DNA from: Polaribacter sp. MED152
GTDB lineage: Bacteria > Bacteroidota > Bacteroidia > Flavobacteriales > Flavobacteriaceae
Assembly: GCF_000152945.2 (NCBI RefSeq)
Contig: NC_020830.1
Span: forward strand, 1,932,501 to 1,996,500
DNA length: 64,000 nt
Direction of reading: 5' to 3'
Below are positions 9,275-17,307 of this stretch, piece by piece. Numbering within the stretch: the stretch's first letter is position 1; each line of letters opens with the position of its first letter. A model generated the notes under the pieces. The model had not been told where the DNA came from. It saw nothing but the letters and a program-made list of their open reading frames with translations, and did no database searches. Made by a program: the position numbers and the translations under genes.

Positions 9275-9788
9275 ATGAACTCTGAAAAATAGAATCATTT
9301 TTTCTTTTAGCCATAATTACTTCTTTAATATCTTCATTAGGTATTGCAACAGACAAAACATAGTGTTTTAACGTCCATCCGTTTTCATTTCTTTCTAATA
9401 CTCCAGAACCTCTACATGCACCCATCCAAGTTTTTAATAATTCATCAAACCAAGCAATAGAACCATCTTCATTAAAGTATACATTACGTTCTAAACTTTT
9501 AAAATCCCAAGCTTTACCTTTATCAAAATAAGGTTTACTAAACCCTTCAAACTCCTCTTTTGTCCAATTTTCTGAAGCATCTGTACCTATAAATATTGAT
9601 GTAGAATCTAATTTAGAAAAGTAGTTTTCATAATTGGCCTCAGTTGCTGCCAAATGCCAATTGTCCATAAAAGTATTTACAGCTTGTTTATCCTTCGTAA
9701 AATTTTCTTCAGTAGTTGGTTTATCTTCATTGGTTTTACAAGCAAATAAAATTACAAATGCAACAAAGTAAAAAGCTAGTTTTCTCAT
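9267..9788 (-). CDS. NTF2/SnoaL-like lipoprotein (DUF4440-type)
   Basis: The 173-residue protein starts with a lipoprotein signal (VAFVILFAC, Cys at residue 17). The mature part fits the NTF2-like alpha/beta cone fold: helix NTFMDNWHLAATEANYENYFSKL, a strand with STSIFIGTDASENWTKEEF, then GSIAWFDELLKTWMGACRGSGVLERNENGW, the usual order of DUF4440-like proteins. Such proteins bind small ligands or are enzymes, and no specific role can be given. It is the second gene of a two-gene lipoprotein operon, and its ATG overlaps the upstream stop by 4 bp. Confidence 0.8.
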   Translation of the reverse strand: MRKLAFYFVAFVILFACKTNEDKPTTEENFTKDKQAVNTFMDNWHLAATEANYENYFSKLDSTSIFIGTDASENWTKEEFEGFSKPYFDKGKAWDFKSLERNVYFNEDGSIAWFDELLKTWMGACRGSGVLERNENGWTLKHYVLSVAIPNEDIKEVIMAKRKNDSIFQSSFN

Positions 9789-10390
9789 TGGTTTTTGGTT
9801 TTTTCTTCTAATTTTCGCTGTAAATTTTCATTGATTGATTTTTTAGAAACACTATCTATTTTAGTAGAATCTAAGCCAATATATTTAACATCAATATCTA
9901 TGGCATCCTCAAACCTCTTCTTAGATAAAATGGTGTTTATTTTATCGTTTACGGCAGAAAATGAATTTATTATTTTTTTAGTTTGTACATCAACTTCATT
10001 GGCTGTAATTGCAGGTATATCTCTCATATCTACAAGCCTTAAAGTTTCATTGTGCAAAATATTTAATCGAGCTTTAAAAGAAGGTATATTAAACATTTCT
10101 GGTTTCGATTCTTTTTTTAAGGAGGCAACCAAACCTTCTAACTCTATAGAATTACTCAAAATTTCTTTTGCAGAAACATTTTGAAATCGACCTAAAAATT
10201 CATCAACAGCCTTAAGTTCAGCCCAATCTTTGGTTTCTTCTTGGTAAATTGGAGATATTTTTTTTGCGGTGGCATATTTACGCACAATACTCATTGAAGG
10301 TTTGTCTTTATTTTCAACAATAGTATCTTCTTTAGTTTCATTACAAGAAATGATACAAAATAAGCCTAAAACGTAAATTATGTTTTTCAA
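9785..10390 (-). CDS. Hypothetical lipoprotein (201 aa)
   Basis: I do not recognise the family. The protein has a lipoprotein signal peptide (YVLGLFCIISC, Cys at residue 16), followed by a largely helical charged domain (for example LKAVDEFLGRFQNVSAKEIL, ESKPEMFNIPSFKARLNILH) and a Lys/Glu/Gln-rich C-terminal helix. It is probably anchored in a membrane on the periplasmic side. It is co-transcribed with the NTF2-like lipoprotein (4-bp overlap), so the two may work together in the envelope. Confidence 0.75.
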   Translation of the reverse strand: MKNIIYVLGLFCIISCNETKEDTIVENKDKPSMSIVRKYATAKKISPIYQEETKDWAELKAVDEFLGRFQNVSAKEILSNSIELEGLVASLKKESKPEMFNIPSFKARLNILHNETLRLVDMRDIPAITANEVDVQTKKIINSFSAVNDKINTILSKKRFEDAIDIDVKYIGLDSTKIDSVSKKSINENLQRKLEEKTKNQ

Positions 10391-10532
10391 AAGAATAAAT
10401 TTGATTTGTAAAAATAAACAAATTTTAATGGTATAAATTATATAAAAATTAATAAAGTTGAGTTAAAATAATTGCGGATTTATCAGCACAATAAACGTTT
10501 AAGATATTCTATTTACGAATAACAAAATTAAG

Positions 10533-10540
10533 TACCTTTG
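10533..10540 (+). promoter_or_regulatory. -7 box of the threonine dehydrogenase gene
   Basis: TACCTTTG is a perfect TAnnTTTG match 27 nt upstream of the ATG at 10568. No clear -33 element is visible. Confidence 0.5.
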
Positions 10541-10567
10541 TTGTTGAGAACTATTCAATTTTAAACA

Positions 10568-11512
10568 ATGAGTACTGTAATTTTAGTTTTAGGTGCAAGT
10601 GGCCAAATTGGTACAGAATTAACGCAGAAATTGCGTAAAATTTATGGCAATACAAATGTTATTGCTTCGGATATTAGAAAAGGTAGTGATGAGCTGATGT
10701 CTTCTGGACCTTTTGAAATTATCGATGCTACAGACAAACAAACCATTTTAGAAACAGTTATTAAATACAAGGTTACTCAAGTGTATTTATTAGCTGCAAT
10801 GCTATCTGCTACTGCAGAAAAAATGCCACAAAAAGCATGGAATCTAAACATGAATTCTCTTTTAGCTGTATTAGATTTAGCGAAAGAAAAACACATTGAG
10901 CAAGTATATTGGCCAAGTTCTATAGCTGTTTTTGGGCCATTAACCCCTAAAGAAAATACGCCTCAACAAACAGTAATGCAACCTTCTACAGTTTACGGTA
11001 TAAGTAAAGTTTCTGGAGAGTTTTGGTGCAACTATTATCATGAAAAATTTGGGGTAGATGTAAGAAGTTTACGTTATCCAGGTATTATTTCTTGGAAAAC
11101 AAAACCTGGAGGAGGAACCACAGATTATGCTGTAGACATTTATTTTAAAGCATTAGAAGAACAAAAGTTTGAGTGTTTCTTATCAGAAAATACACGTTTA
11201 CCAATGATGTATATGAACGATGCTGTAGATGCAACCATACAATTAATGCAAGCAAAACCAGAAGATGTAAAAATTAGAACTGCTTATAATTTATCTGCCA
11301 TAGATTTTACGCCTCAAGAAATTGCAGAAGAAATTAAAAAGCACATTCCTAATTTTGAAATCTCTTATAACCCTGACTTTAGACAAGCAATTGCTGATAG
11401 CTGGCCTTCATCTATAGATGATTCTGAAGCTAGAAAAGACTGGAATTGGAAACATAACTTCGACTTAAAATCTATGACAGAAGATATTCTTAACAACTTA
11501 AAAGAGCAGTAA
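10568..11512 (+). CDS. L-threonine 3-dehydrogenase, SDR type
   Basis: It oxidises L-threonine with NAD+ to 2-amino-3-ketobutyrate. It belongs to the zinc-independent extended-SDR class known from Flavobacterium frigidimaris and Cytophaga. The 314-residue protein opens with the Rossmann motif GASGQIG (residues 8-14). It has the catalytic Tyr/Lys in TVYGISKVSGEFWCNYYHEKFG (about residues 141-162) and the family-specific GIISWKTKPGGGTTDYAVDIY. Length is normal. A kbl (2-amino-3-ketobutyrate ligase) gene is not in the window. It is followed by a thioredoxin-like gene. Confidence 0.9.
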   Translation: MSTVILVLGASGQIGTELTQKLRKIYGNTNVIASDIRKGSDELMSSGPFEIIDATDKQTILETVIKYKVTQVYLLAAMLSATAEKMPQKAWNLNMNSLLAVLDLAKEKHIEQVYWPSSIAVFGPLTPKENTPQQTVMQPSTVYGISKVSGEFWCNYYHEKFGVDVRSLRYPGIISWKTKPGGGTTDYAVDIYFKALEEQKFECFLSENTRLPMMYMNDAVDATIQLMQAKPEDVKIRTAYNLSAIDFTPQEIAEEIKKHIPNFEISYNPDFRQAIADSWPSSIDDSEARKDWNWKHNFDLKSMTEDILNNLKEQ

Positions 11513-11573
11513 TTCTTTGCTGTAAGATTTAAAAGAAATTTCGTCTAAAAAAGTGAAATTAGCACAAAACGAA

Positions 11574-12185
11574 ATGAAAGAAATTATAACAAAAAGTCTA
11601 GAAAATACATACACCTATTTAGAATATAAAAATTTGGTTAAACACCTTTTGGCAGAAGGTAAATCTACAGGTCCAAATCAATCTGAAGCGTTAACAAATT
11701 ACAGTTTGTTAAACGATAAAAGAATGAAACGTTTAGATAAAACCATAAAACTTACAGAAAACACGCAATTAGAAATTGCTAAAGTTACAGCACCACAAAC
11801 TTGGCTTGTAATTACAGAAGGTTGGTGTGGAGATGCAGCACAAAACTTACCAGTAATTGCTAAAATGGCTAGTTTAAACTCTAATATTGAGCTAAAACTT
11901 GTTTTAAGAGACGAAAACCTAGAGTTGATGGATTTATTCCTTACAAATGGTGGTAGGTCTATTCCTAAATTAATCATTTTAGACAACGATTTAAATGTAT
12001 TGAACACTTGGGGTCCAAGGCCAAGTATTGCTACAAAAATGGTAGCAGACTATAAAGCAGAACATGGAGCTTTAGATGCCAATTTTAAACAAGACCTCCA
12101 GGTTTGGTATAATAAAGACAAAGGCCAAAGCACACAGAATGATTTTGTAGAAATGATACAAAAATTATTTGTAAAAGAAGCCTAA
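11574..12185 (+). CDS. Thioredoxin-like family protein
   Basis: This is a 203-residue cytosolic protein with a thioredoxin fold. The core reads WLVITEGWCGDAAQNLPVIAKMA, then IELKLVLRDENLELMDLFLTNGGRSIPKLIILD, which supplies the cis-Pro equivalent. Only one cysteine occurs at the active-site position (WCGDA in place of WCxxC), so it is unlikely to be a simple dithiol oxidoreductase. The family (Thioredoxin_9-like) is common in Bacteroidetes and its role is undefined. A GTG at 11553 would add seven residues; ATG at 11574 is preferred because it begins the conserved MKEIITKSLENT helix. A terminator follows directly. Confidence 0.85.
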   Translation: MKEIITKSLENTYTYLEYKNLVKHLLAEGKSTGPNQSEALTNYSLLNDKRMKRLDKTIKLTENTQLEIAKVTAPQTWLVITEGWCGDAAQNLPVIAKMASLNSNIELKLVLRDENLELMDLFLTNGGRSIPKLIILDNDLNVLNTWGPRPSIATKMVADYKAEHGALDANFKQDLQVWYNKDKGQSTQNDFVEMIQKLFVKEA

Positions 12186-12192
12186 CATTTTT

Positions 12193-12229
12193 AAAAGCCG
12201 CAAACTAAAATTAATAAGTTTGCGGTTTT
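12193..12229 (+). terminator. Intrinsic terminator after the thioredoxin-like gene
   Basis: CCGCAAACT (12198-12206) pairs perfectly with AGTTTGCGG (12217-12225) around a 10-nt loop. A4 precedes the stem and T5 follows it. Confidence 0.85.
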
Positions 12230-12237
12230 TCTTTGCT

Positions 12238-12245
12238 TATCTTTG
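12238..12245 (+). promoter_or_regulatory. -7 box for the 12260 gene and ABC ATPase
   Basis: TATCTTTG followed by CA is a perfect -7 box, 14 nt upstream of ATG 12260. It lies inside the longer open frame that starts at 12233, so that start cannot be used. Confidence 0.6.
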
Positions 12246-12259
12246 CAAAAAAAAGAACC

Positions 12260-12742
12260 ATGTTTGTTGATTATACTGATATTTCTGATGATGCCAAGGT
12301 TTGGATATATCCTTCTAGTAGAAAATTTTACAACACAGAAATTGAAGAGCTTGAAAATAAAATAAAGTCTTTTATAGATAGCTGGCAAAAAGAAGATGAA
12401 AACTTTAAAGCCTCTTACCAATTTTTACACAATAGGTTTATTGTTTTGGTGGTTGAATGCAGTGAAACACCAATTTCTAACACAGCAATAGATGCTTCTG
12501 TTTCCTTTATATTAAAGCTTCAAGAAACCTACAAAGTAGATCTTTTAGACAAGATGAATGTGTGTTTTAAACAAGGTAAATTTGTACAGTATAAAGAGTT
12601 AAAAGACTTTAAAAAACTACTAAAAAATAAAGCTTTAACTGGTAAGTCAATAATTTTTGATAACCTAATTAACAATAATTACGATTTCAAAAATTTCTGG
12701 GAAATGCCAATTGAAGATAGTTGGTACAGTCGATTTTTATAA
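12260..12742 (+). CDS. Conserved flavobacterial protein of unknown function (160 aa)
   Basis: I recognise this as a conserved flavobacterial protein often labelled ABC transporter ATPase in databases, but it has no Walker motif, and that label probably comes from its neighbour. The protein is soluble: MFVDYTDISDDAKVWIYPSS at the N-terminus, then FIDSWQKEDENFKASYQFLHNRFIVLVVE (about residues 39-67) and FKKLLKNKALTGKSIIFDNLI. The start at 12260 is fixed by the -7 box at 12238-12245. The ABC ATPase gene starts 5 bp after its stop, so the two form one transcription unit and may work together. Confidence 0.8.
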   Translation: MFVDYTDISDDAKVWIYPSSRKFYNTEIEELENKIKSFIDSWQKEDENFKASYQFLHNRFIVLVVECSETPISNTAIDASVSFILKLQETYKVDLLDKMNVCFKQGKFVQYKELKDFKKLLKNKALTGKSIIFDNLINNNYDFKNFWEMPIEDSWYSRFL

Positions 12743-12747
12743 CATTT

Positions 12748-13698
12748 ATGCTATTAGTAAATCAAATCTCTTTCAGTTATTCTAAATCTAAAATAGTTTT
12801 AGATAAGTTTAATTTTACCCTAAAACAAGGAGAACATCTTTGTGTTATGGGAGAAAGTGGTTGTGGTAAATCTACCCTTTTAAAAGCTATTTATGGTTTG
12901 CTAGATTTAAATAAAGGCAACATTTATTGGAATAATGAACAAATTCTAGGGCCAGAATTTAATCTTGTGCCAGGTTTTGAGCTTTTTAAATACGTAGCCC
13001 AAGACTTTGATTTAATGCCTTATATTTCTGTATCAGAGAATATAAAAAAATACTTATCACGTTTCTATCCTGAAGAAAGCGAACGCAGAACGCAAGAGCT
13101 TTTAGAAGTGATAGAAATGAAAGCTTTCGAAAACACCAAGGTTAAAAATTTAAGTGGTGGGCAAAAGCAAAGAGTAGCTATTGCTAGAGCATTAGCTAAA
13201 GAACCCGTTCTTTTGTTGCTAGACGAACCTTTTAGTCAAATAGATAACTTTAAGAAAAACACGCTTCGTAGAAATTTATTTACCTATTTAAAAGAAAAAA
13301 ATATTGCTTGTATTGTTGCTACACATGACAAAAATGATGCGCTCTCTTTTGCTGATTTTTTACTGGTAATTAAAAACAATACCATTTTAGTAAATAATAA
13401 TCCAGAAGAAATTTATAAGAATCCGAAAGAGAAATATGTAGCTTCTCTGTTTGATGACGTAAATGAATTAACTATTAACAATAACAAACAGTTACTTTAT
13501 CCTCATCAAATAAAAATTGTTGACAAATCTGACTTGTTAGCTGTAGTTGCCAATGCTTATTTTAAAGGAGAATTTTGGTTGATAGAAGTTGAACATAAGA
13601 ACCAAACACTTTTTGTAAATCACTTACAATCAATTGCAAAAGGCACAACTGTTTATTTAGGCACAAAAAAAAGTCACCTAAATATAAAATTAAGGTGA
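12748..13698 (+). CDS. ABC transporter ATP-binding protein
   Basis: A 316-residue ABC ATPase. Walker A is GESGCGKST (residues 35-43), the signature is NLSGGQKQRVAIARAL (about 139-153), Walker B is VLLLLDEPF, and the switch His lies in VATHDKND. About 100 C-terminal residues after the ATPase core resemble the regulatory/TOBE extension of PotA/FbpC-like importers (LLYPHQIKIV). No permease or binding protein is nearby, so the substrate cannot be named. The TTG at 12721 is rejected because it overlaps the upstream gene; ATG 12748 begins the ABC fold directly. Confidence 0.88.
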   Translation: MLLVNQISFSYSKSKIVLDKFNFTLKQGEHLCVMGESGCGKSTLLKAIYGLLDLNKGNIYWNNEQILGPEFNLVPGFELFKYVAQDFDLMPYISVSENIKKYLSRFYPEESERRTQELLEVIEMKAFENTKVKNLSGGQKQRVAIARALAKEPVLLLLDEPFSQIDNFKKNTLRRNLFTYLKEKNIACIVATHDKNDALSFADFLLVIKNNTILVNNNPEEIYKNPKEKYVASLFDDVNELTINNNKQLLYPHQIKIVDKSDLLAVVANAYFKGEFWLIEVEHKNQTLFVNHLQSIAKGTTVYLGTKKSHLNIKLR

Positions 13699-13861
13699 CA
13701 AAAATTATAAACGATTCCATAATGACCCCTTAAAAAATTTACACCTTATGAAAAAGTTGGGGGATTATAATTTTTTCAAATTGGTATTACTACAAAATTA
13801 ATAGGTTTCCCTATTCAGAAAATGTAATTATCTGATTATTAACTGTAAAAATGGGAAAAAA

Positions 13862-14734
13862 TTAAACTTTCTCTGTTTTTTTAAAGGTTTCTGGAGTGTA
13901 AGAAGTATGTTTTTTAAAGTACTTATAAAAGTTAGCAGGATCGTTAAAACCAAGCTTAAATGCCACCTCTTTTGCAGACATATTTGTATGAAGTATGTTC
14001 TTTTTAGCCTTTATAATAACTACCTCGTCTATGAATGCTTTTACTGGTTTGTTGCTAATAAAGTTAACAATGCTATTTAATTTTTTTGATGAAAAACCCA
14101 TCATATCTGCATAATCTTCTACCTTTTTTGTTTTATGGTAATTCTTTTCCACCAAGTTTTGAAACTTGATAAACTCTTGTAAATTATTATTAAGCTCTAC
14201 TTTGTTAAAACCTCTAGATTTAATTCTGTGCACTAGTGATAATAACACATGCAACAAACTTCTATTAATTCTATTTGAATATTCGTCTGAAATAAAGGTA
14301 GCTTCCATTTCTAAACCCTGAGCTAATTTTATAACTTCAACTAATTCTTGATTTTCAATTTGAGTTTTTGGCGATGTTAAAAGTTCATTAAACGCTTGTA
14401 TAGATTGTGCAACCTCAGCATCATTTAAATACCTGTTTAAGAAATCTTCTTTAAAAAATATTAAGTACCCTTTAGCATCACTTTTATAAAAACGATGCAC
14501 TTGATTTCTTCTAATGGCTAAAAGTGTCCCTTTAGAATATTCGTAATCTGTATAATCTATATTGTGTTTTCCTTTACCCTCTGTAATTAACAATAATGTA
14601 TAGTAATTTAGACTATGAAAGGTAGTCATCGTTTCTAATGGAGGATGCTTAAAAAGCTCTTGTAATCTTGCTGTACAAAAGTTTGGCTCAGTATGTACAG
14701 CACAATATTTATTAGGTAATTGTGTAATTGGCAT
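13862..14734 (-). CDS. AraC family transcriptional regulator
   Basis: A 290-residue regulator. The N-terminal half is a cupin-like sensing domain (LLITEGKGKHNIDYTDYEYSKGTLLAIRRNQVHRFY, about 50-86). The C-terminal 100 residues carry two helix-turn-helix motifs (VEDYADMMGFSSKKLNSIV, then SAKEVAFKLGFNDPANFYKYFKKHTSYTPETFKK), the standard AraC/XylS signature. It lies 36 bp downstream of the Gre-like gene, at the 3' end of the polyketide cluster and on the same strand, so it is a plausible regulator of that cluster. A 10-mer AGTTGGGGGA occurs on both sides of it (see findings). Confidence 0.9.
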   Translation of the reverse strand: MPITQLPNKYCAVHTEPNFCTARLQELFKHPPLETMTTFHSLNYYTLLLITEGKGKHNIDYTDYEYSKGTLLAIRRNQVHRFYKSDAKGYLIFFKEDFLNRYLNDAEVAQSIQAFNELLTSPKTQIENQELVEVIKLAQGLEMEATFISDEYSNRINRSLLHVLLSLVHRIKSRGFNKVELNNNLQEFIKFQNLVEKNYHKTKKVEDYADMMGFSSKKLNSIVNFISNKPVKAFIDEVVIIKAKKNILHTNMSAKEVAFKLGFNDPANFYKYFKKHTSYTPETFKKTEKV

Positions 14735-14770
14735 AGTTGGGGGAGTTTACTATTAGTATAAAAGTACAAA

Positions 14771-15220
14771 TTATTTAATAAATACTATTTCTACAGTTTT
14801 ATTGTTAAAAGAAAAATTCTCTTTTTCAGCTTTTCCAAGCAACATTTTACCAATAGGTGATGAAACCGAAATTGCAAAATAATCTTCTTTATCTACAGAA
14901 ATTTTACCTGCAGAAATGCTTAAGAAATAGTTTCCAATATTGGTAAAAACTAAGCTACCTAAATGTGCAATTTTGGTGGATTTATAAATGTCAATTTTAG
15001 ATAAAATAGTATTCATTTCAGAAATACCTGCTAATTGCTGACTCGCTTTTTCCATTTCTAATTGCAACATGGCTCTACCTGTTTCATGCTTATCTCCTGC
15101 AGAACTTTTTGCTTCAGAAGTTAACGCTTTTTGGTTTGATGATATGGTTTCTTGTACAGTTCGTAACCTTTTGTTTACAAACGTTTTGCAAGATTCTAAA
15201 AGTTGTTCTTTAAGTTGCAT
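14771..15220 (-). CDS. GreA/GreB-like transcription factor in the polyketide cluster
   Basis: A 149-residue protein with a GreA-like plan: an N-terminal helical hairpin (residues 1-75) and a C-terminal FKBP-like globular part ending SSPIGKMLLGKAEKENFSF, the typical Gre signature (SPIGKALLGK in GreA). The hairpin tip reads S-A-G-D43-K-H-E46-T, which keeps the D-x-x-E acidic pair that GreA uses to place Mg2+ in RNA polymerase. Related flavobacterial proteins are sometimes mislabelled 3-oxoacyl-ACP synthase because of their neighbours; no ketosynthase residues are present. Its start overlaps the PPTase stop by one base. Whether it acts on RNA polymerase or has a cluster-specific job is unknown. 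Confidence 0.75.
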   Translation of the reverse strand: MQLKEQLLESCKTFVNKRLRTVQETISSNQKALTSEAKSSAGDKHETGRAMLQLEMEKASQQLAGISEMNTILSKIDIYKSTKIAHLGSLVFTNIGNYFLSISAGKISVDKEDYFAISVSSPIGKMLLGKAEKENFSFNNKTVEIVFIK

Positions 15221-15774
15221 TATAGATGAAGTATTGCATAAGCACCATAATTTCCATGATGAGCAGTAGAAATAGAGATTGGCAGTTTTTTGTTCAATTT
15301 TGTAAGATAAGGTATCCCTATTTCATTTTTATTGATGCTAATATCATCAGTAAAATTAGCCAATAAGCTTTGATTAGTTATTGTTGATTGTTGGCGTTCA
15401 TCAGCAATAAAAAATGATTTCTGAATAAGGTTTTTAGACCCTTTTTGCGCAACCCAAGAATGTATGTAATCTTTAGTAATATTGTAGTTTATTCTAAATT
15501 CTACATCTAAAAAATTAACCAAGCCTTCATTTTTGGAGGTGATACAACAATTAAATTTTTTAGGCGCAAAAAAGCGTTTAGTATTACTTTTTAAATACGA
15601 TTTGTAGGCAGCTTCTTTCATGCTCCAAAAAAGCCAAACCAACTCAAATGGTTTTTCTGAATTTCGAATTGCTTTTATTTCAGAAGCTGAAAACTGTTTA
15701 TTTAAAAACCCTTTACGTTGCCAATTGCTTTGCTTTTTTGCAAGCTTTAGATCTACGATATCATTCCCTATCAT
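15220..15774 (-). CDS. 4'-phosphopantetheinyl transferase (Sfp/AcpS superfamily)
   Basis: It transfers the phosphopantetheine arm of CoA to a serine of the carrier protein. The 184-residue protein carries the superfamily motifs IGNDIVDLKLA (residues 2-12) and LFWSMKEAAYKSYLK (about 48-62), where the Asp and Glu bind Mg2+ and Lys activates the serine. It overlaps the ACP gene by 4 bp (ATGA), so the adjacent ACP is its likely substrate. It is smaller than Sfp (about 225) but larger than AcpS (about 125), as is usual for dedicated flavobacterial members. Confidence 0.88.
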   Translation of the reverse strand: MIGNDIVDLKLAKKQSNWQRKGFLNKQFSASEIKAIRNSEKPFELVWLFWSMKEAAYKSYLKSNTKRFFAPKKFNCCITSKNEGLVNFLDVEFRINYNITKDYIHSWVAQKGSKNLIQKSFFIADERQQSTITNQSLLANFTDDISINKNEIGIPYLTKLNKKLPISISTAHHGNYGAYAILHL

Positions 15775-16025
15775 TTTGCGGCTAGCTTGGCCTCTATAAT
15801 TTCGATTGCAGCTTTTACAGATAGCATTTTTTCCATAGAATCATTATCTATTTCAATATCAAATTCATCCTCTACATCTAAAACAACATCAACTAAATTG
15901 GCCGAATTTATTTTTAAATCTTTAATAAAATCTGTGTTCTCAGATAAATTGTTAAAAGCAGCTTCATCTTGCACGTAAGGCTTTACAATTTCTTTCAATT
16001 TTGCAATAAGTACTTCTTTTGTCAT
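15771..16025 (-). CDS. Acyl carrier protein (cluster-dedicated)
   Basis: An 84-residue carrier protein whose Ser41 is the predicted phosphopantetheine site, in a DLKINSANLVDVVLDVEDEF context. The usual GxDSL is changed to INSAN, so helix II begins with an altered motif, while the acidic helix that partner enzymes recognise is kept. It sits between the ketosynthase gene (9 bp upstream) and the PPTase gene (4-bp overlap). It is probably the carrier for the cluster's acyl chain and not the housekeeping AcpP. Confidence 0.9.
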   Translation of the reverse strand: MTKEVLIAKLKEIVKPYVQDEAAFNNLSENTDFIKDLKINSANLVDVVLDVEDEFDIEIDNDSMEKMLSVKAAIEIIEAKLAAK

Positions 16026-16034
16026 GGATTAAAA

Positions 16035-17306
16035 TCAAGAATATTTTTTAAAGATAACACAAGCATTTACATCCCCAAAACCAAAACTTGCTTTTGCTAC
16101 AATATTTAGTTCTTTGTTTATAAATTTTGTGGGTATTTTTTCTGTGGATATTAAATCGGATATTTCAGGATGCACATCTTCACAATTGATATTTGGAAAC
16201 ACAAATTGATTTTTAATTTGTAAAACGGAAGCCACAGATTCTATGGCTCCAGAAGCAGCTAAACAATGCCCAATTTGTGACTTTAATGAGTTGATGAAAG
16301 GAAAATCTTGCCCTTTTCTTTGCAATGCTTTGGTCCAATTTTCTATTTCTAAACTATCTTTACTTGTGGCAGTTAAATGCCCATTTATGACATTGATATC
16401 CTTTGCAGAAATAGATGCATCTGTTAGAGCATCTTCTATACATTTTTGAACGGCATCTGCATTTGGTGCAGTTAAAGTACCACCATTTCTTTGCCCTCCA
16501 GAATTAATATTACCACCTAAAACCTCTGCATAAATGGGTGCATTTCTTTCTAAAGCACTCTCTAATGATTCTAAAACTAAAGCTCCTGCTCCACTTCCTG
16601 GTACAAAACCAGAAGCTGTTTCACTCATGGGTCTAGAGCCATTTTCTGGAGTTTCATTGTGCTTATAGGTCATCACTCTCATCGCATCAAAACCTCCCCA
16701 AGAATACAAAGAACTGTCACTTGAACTACCTACTAACATTCGTTTTGCTTTGCCTGTTTTAATGCGTTCAAAACCCATTAATAAAGCTTCTGTACCTGTA
16801 GTACAAGCAGATGAATTAGTAGTTACTTGGTTGCCAAAACCTAAAATTCCACCTAAATAAGCCGAAATTCCACTTGCCATAGTTTGCACAACAGAAGTGC
16901 TTCCTAGTCGTCTAACTTTATGCTCATCAATTTTGTAAATAGATTCTCTAAATTTCTCAATACCCGAAGTTCCAGTTCCAAAAATAAGTCCAGAATCATA
17001 ATCTAAATAGGTATTTTCATCCACTAAAAAACCTGCATCTTTCCATGCATCAATTGCAGCCATACAACCATATAAAATAGAGGTACTGTTAAAGCCTCTT
17101 AATTGTAAAGCAGTTAAATATTCTAGCTTTTGTTCTTCTGTAACTTTGGGAATACCACCTATACAACAAGAAAAACCTTTTTCTTTTAAGTGCGGATGAA
17201 ACTCTATACCAGACTTACCACTTTTAATAGCTTCTGTAAATTGGCCTATACCAACTCCATTTGGAGCTACAACTCCTAAACCAGTAATTACAACTCTGTT
17301 ATTCAT
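16035..17306 (-). CDS. Beta-ketoacyl-ACP synthase (KAS I/II-like)
   Basis: It carries out decarboxylative condensation of malonyl-ACP with an acyl-ACP. The 423-residue thiolase-fold protein has the full KAS II triad: Cys168 (NSSACTTGTEAL), His310 (NGHLTATSKDSLE) and His347 (KSQIGHCLAASGAIE). It also has the opening RVVITGLGVVAPNG and the nucleophile-elbow context. Length is normal for FabF. Because it lies in a cluster with its own ACP, dehydratase and PPTase, it is likely dedicated to making a special acyl chain, not general lipid synthesis. It ends 9 bp before the ACP gene. Confidence 0.9.
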   Translation of the reverse strand: MNNRVVITGLGVVAPNGVGIGQFTEAIKSGKSGIEFHPHLKEKGFSCCIGGIPKVTEEQKLEYLTALQLRGFNSTSILYGCMAAIDAWKDAGFLVDENTYLDYDSGLIFGTGTSGIEKFRESIYKIDEHKVRRLGSTSVVQTMASGISAYLGGILGFGNQVTTNSSACTTGTEALLMGFERIKTGKAKRMLVGSSSDSSLYSWGGFDAMRVMTYKHNETPENGSRPMSETASGFVPGSGAGALVLESLESALERNAPIYAEVLGGNINSGGQRNGGTLTAPNADAVQKCIEDALTDASISAKDINVINGHLTATSKDSLEIENWTKALQRKGQDFPFINSLKSQIGHCLAASGAIESVASVLQIKNQFVFPNINCEDVHPEISDLISTEKIPTKFINKELNIVAKASFGFGDVNACVIFKKYS

Positions 17307-17307
17307 C

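Noticed and set aside
12260..12742. ABC transporter ATPase label for the 160-residue protein
   Set aside because: No Walker A, signature or Walker B; only the next gene has these.
14771..15220. 3-oxoacyl-ACP synthase label for the 149-residue cluster protein
   Set aside because: It has no ketosynthase Cys/His/Asn or thiolase fold; the acidic-tip coiled coil and SPIGKxLLGK end fit Gre factors.
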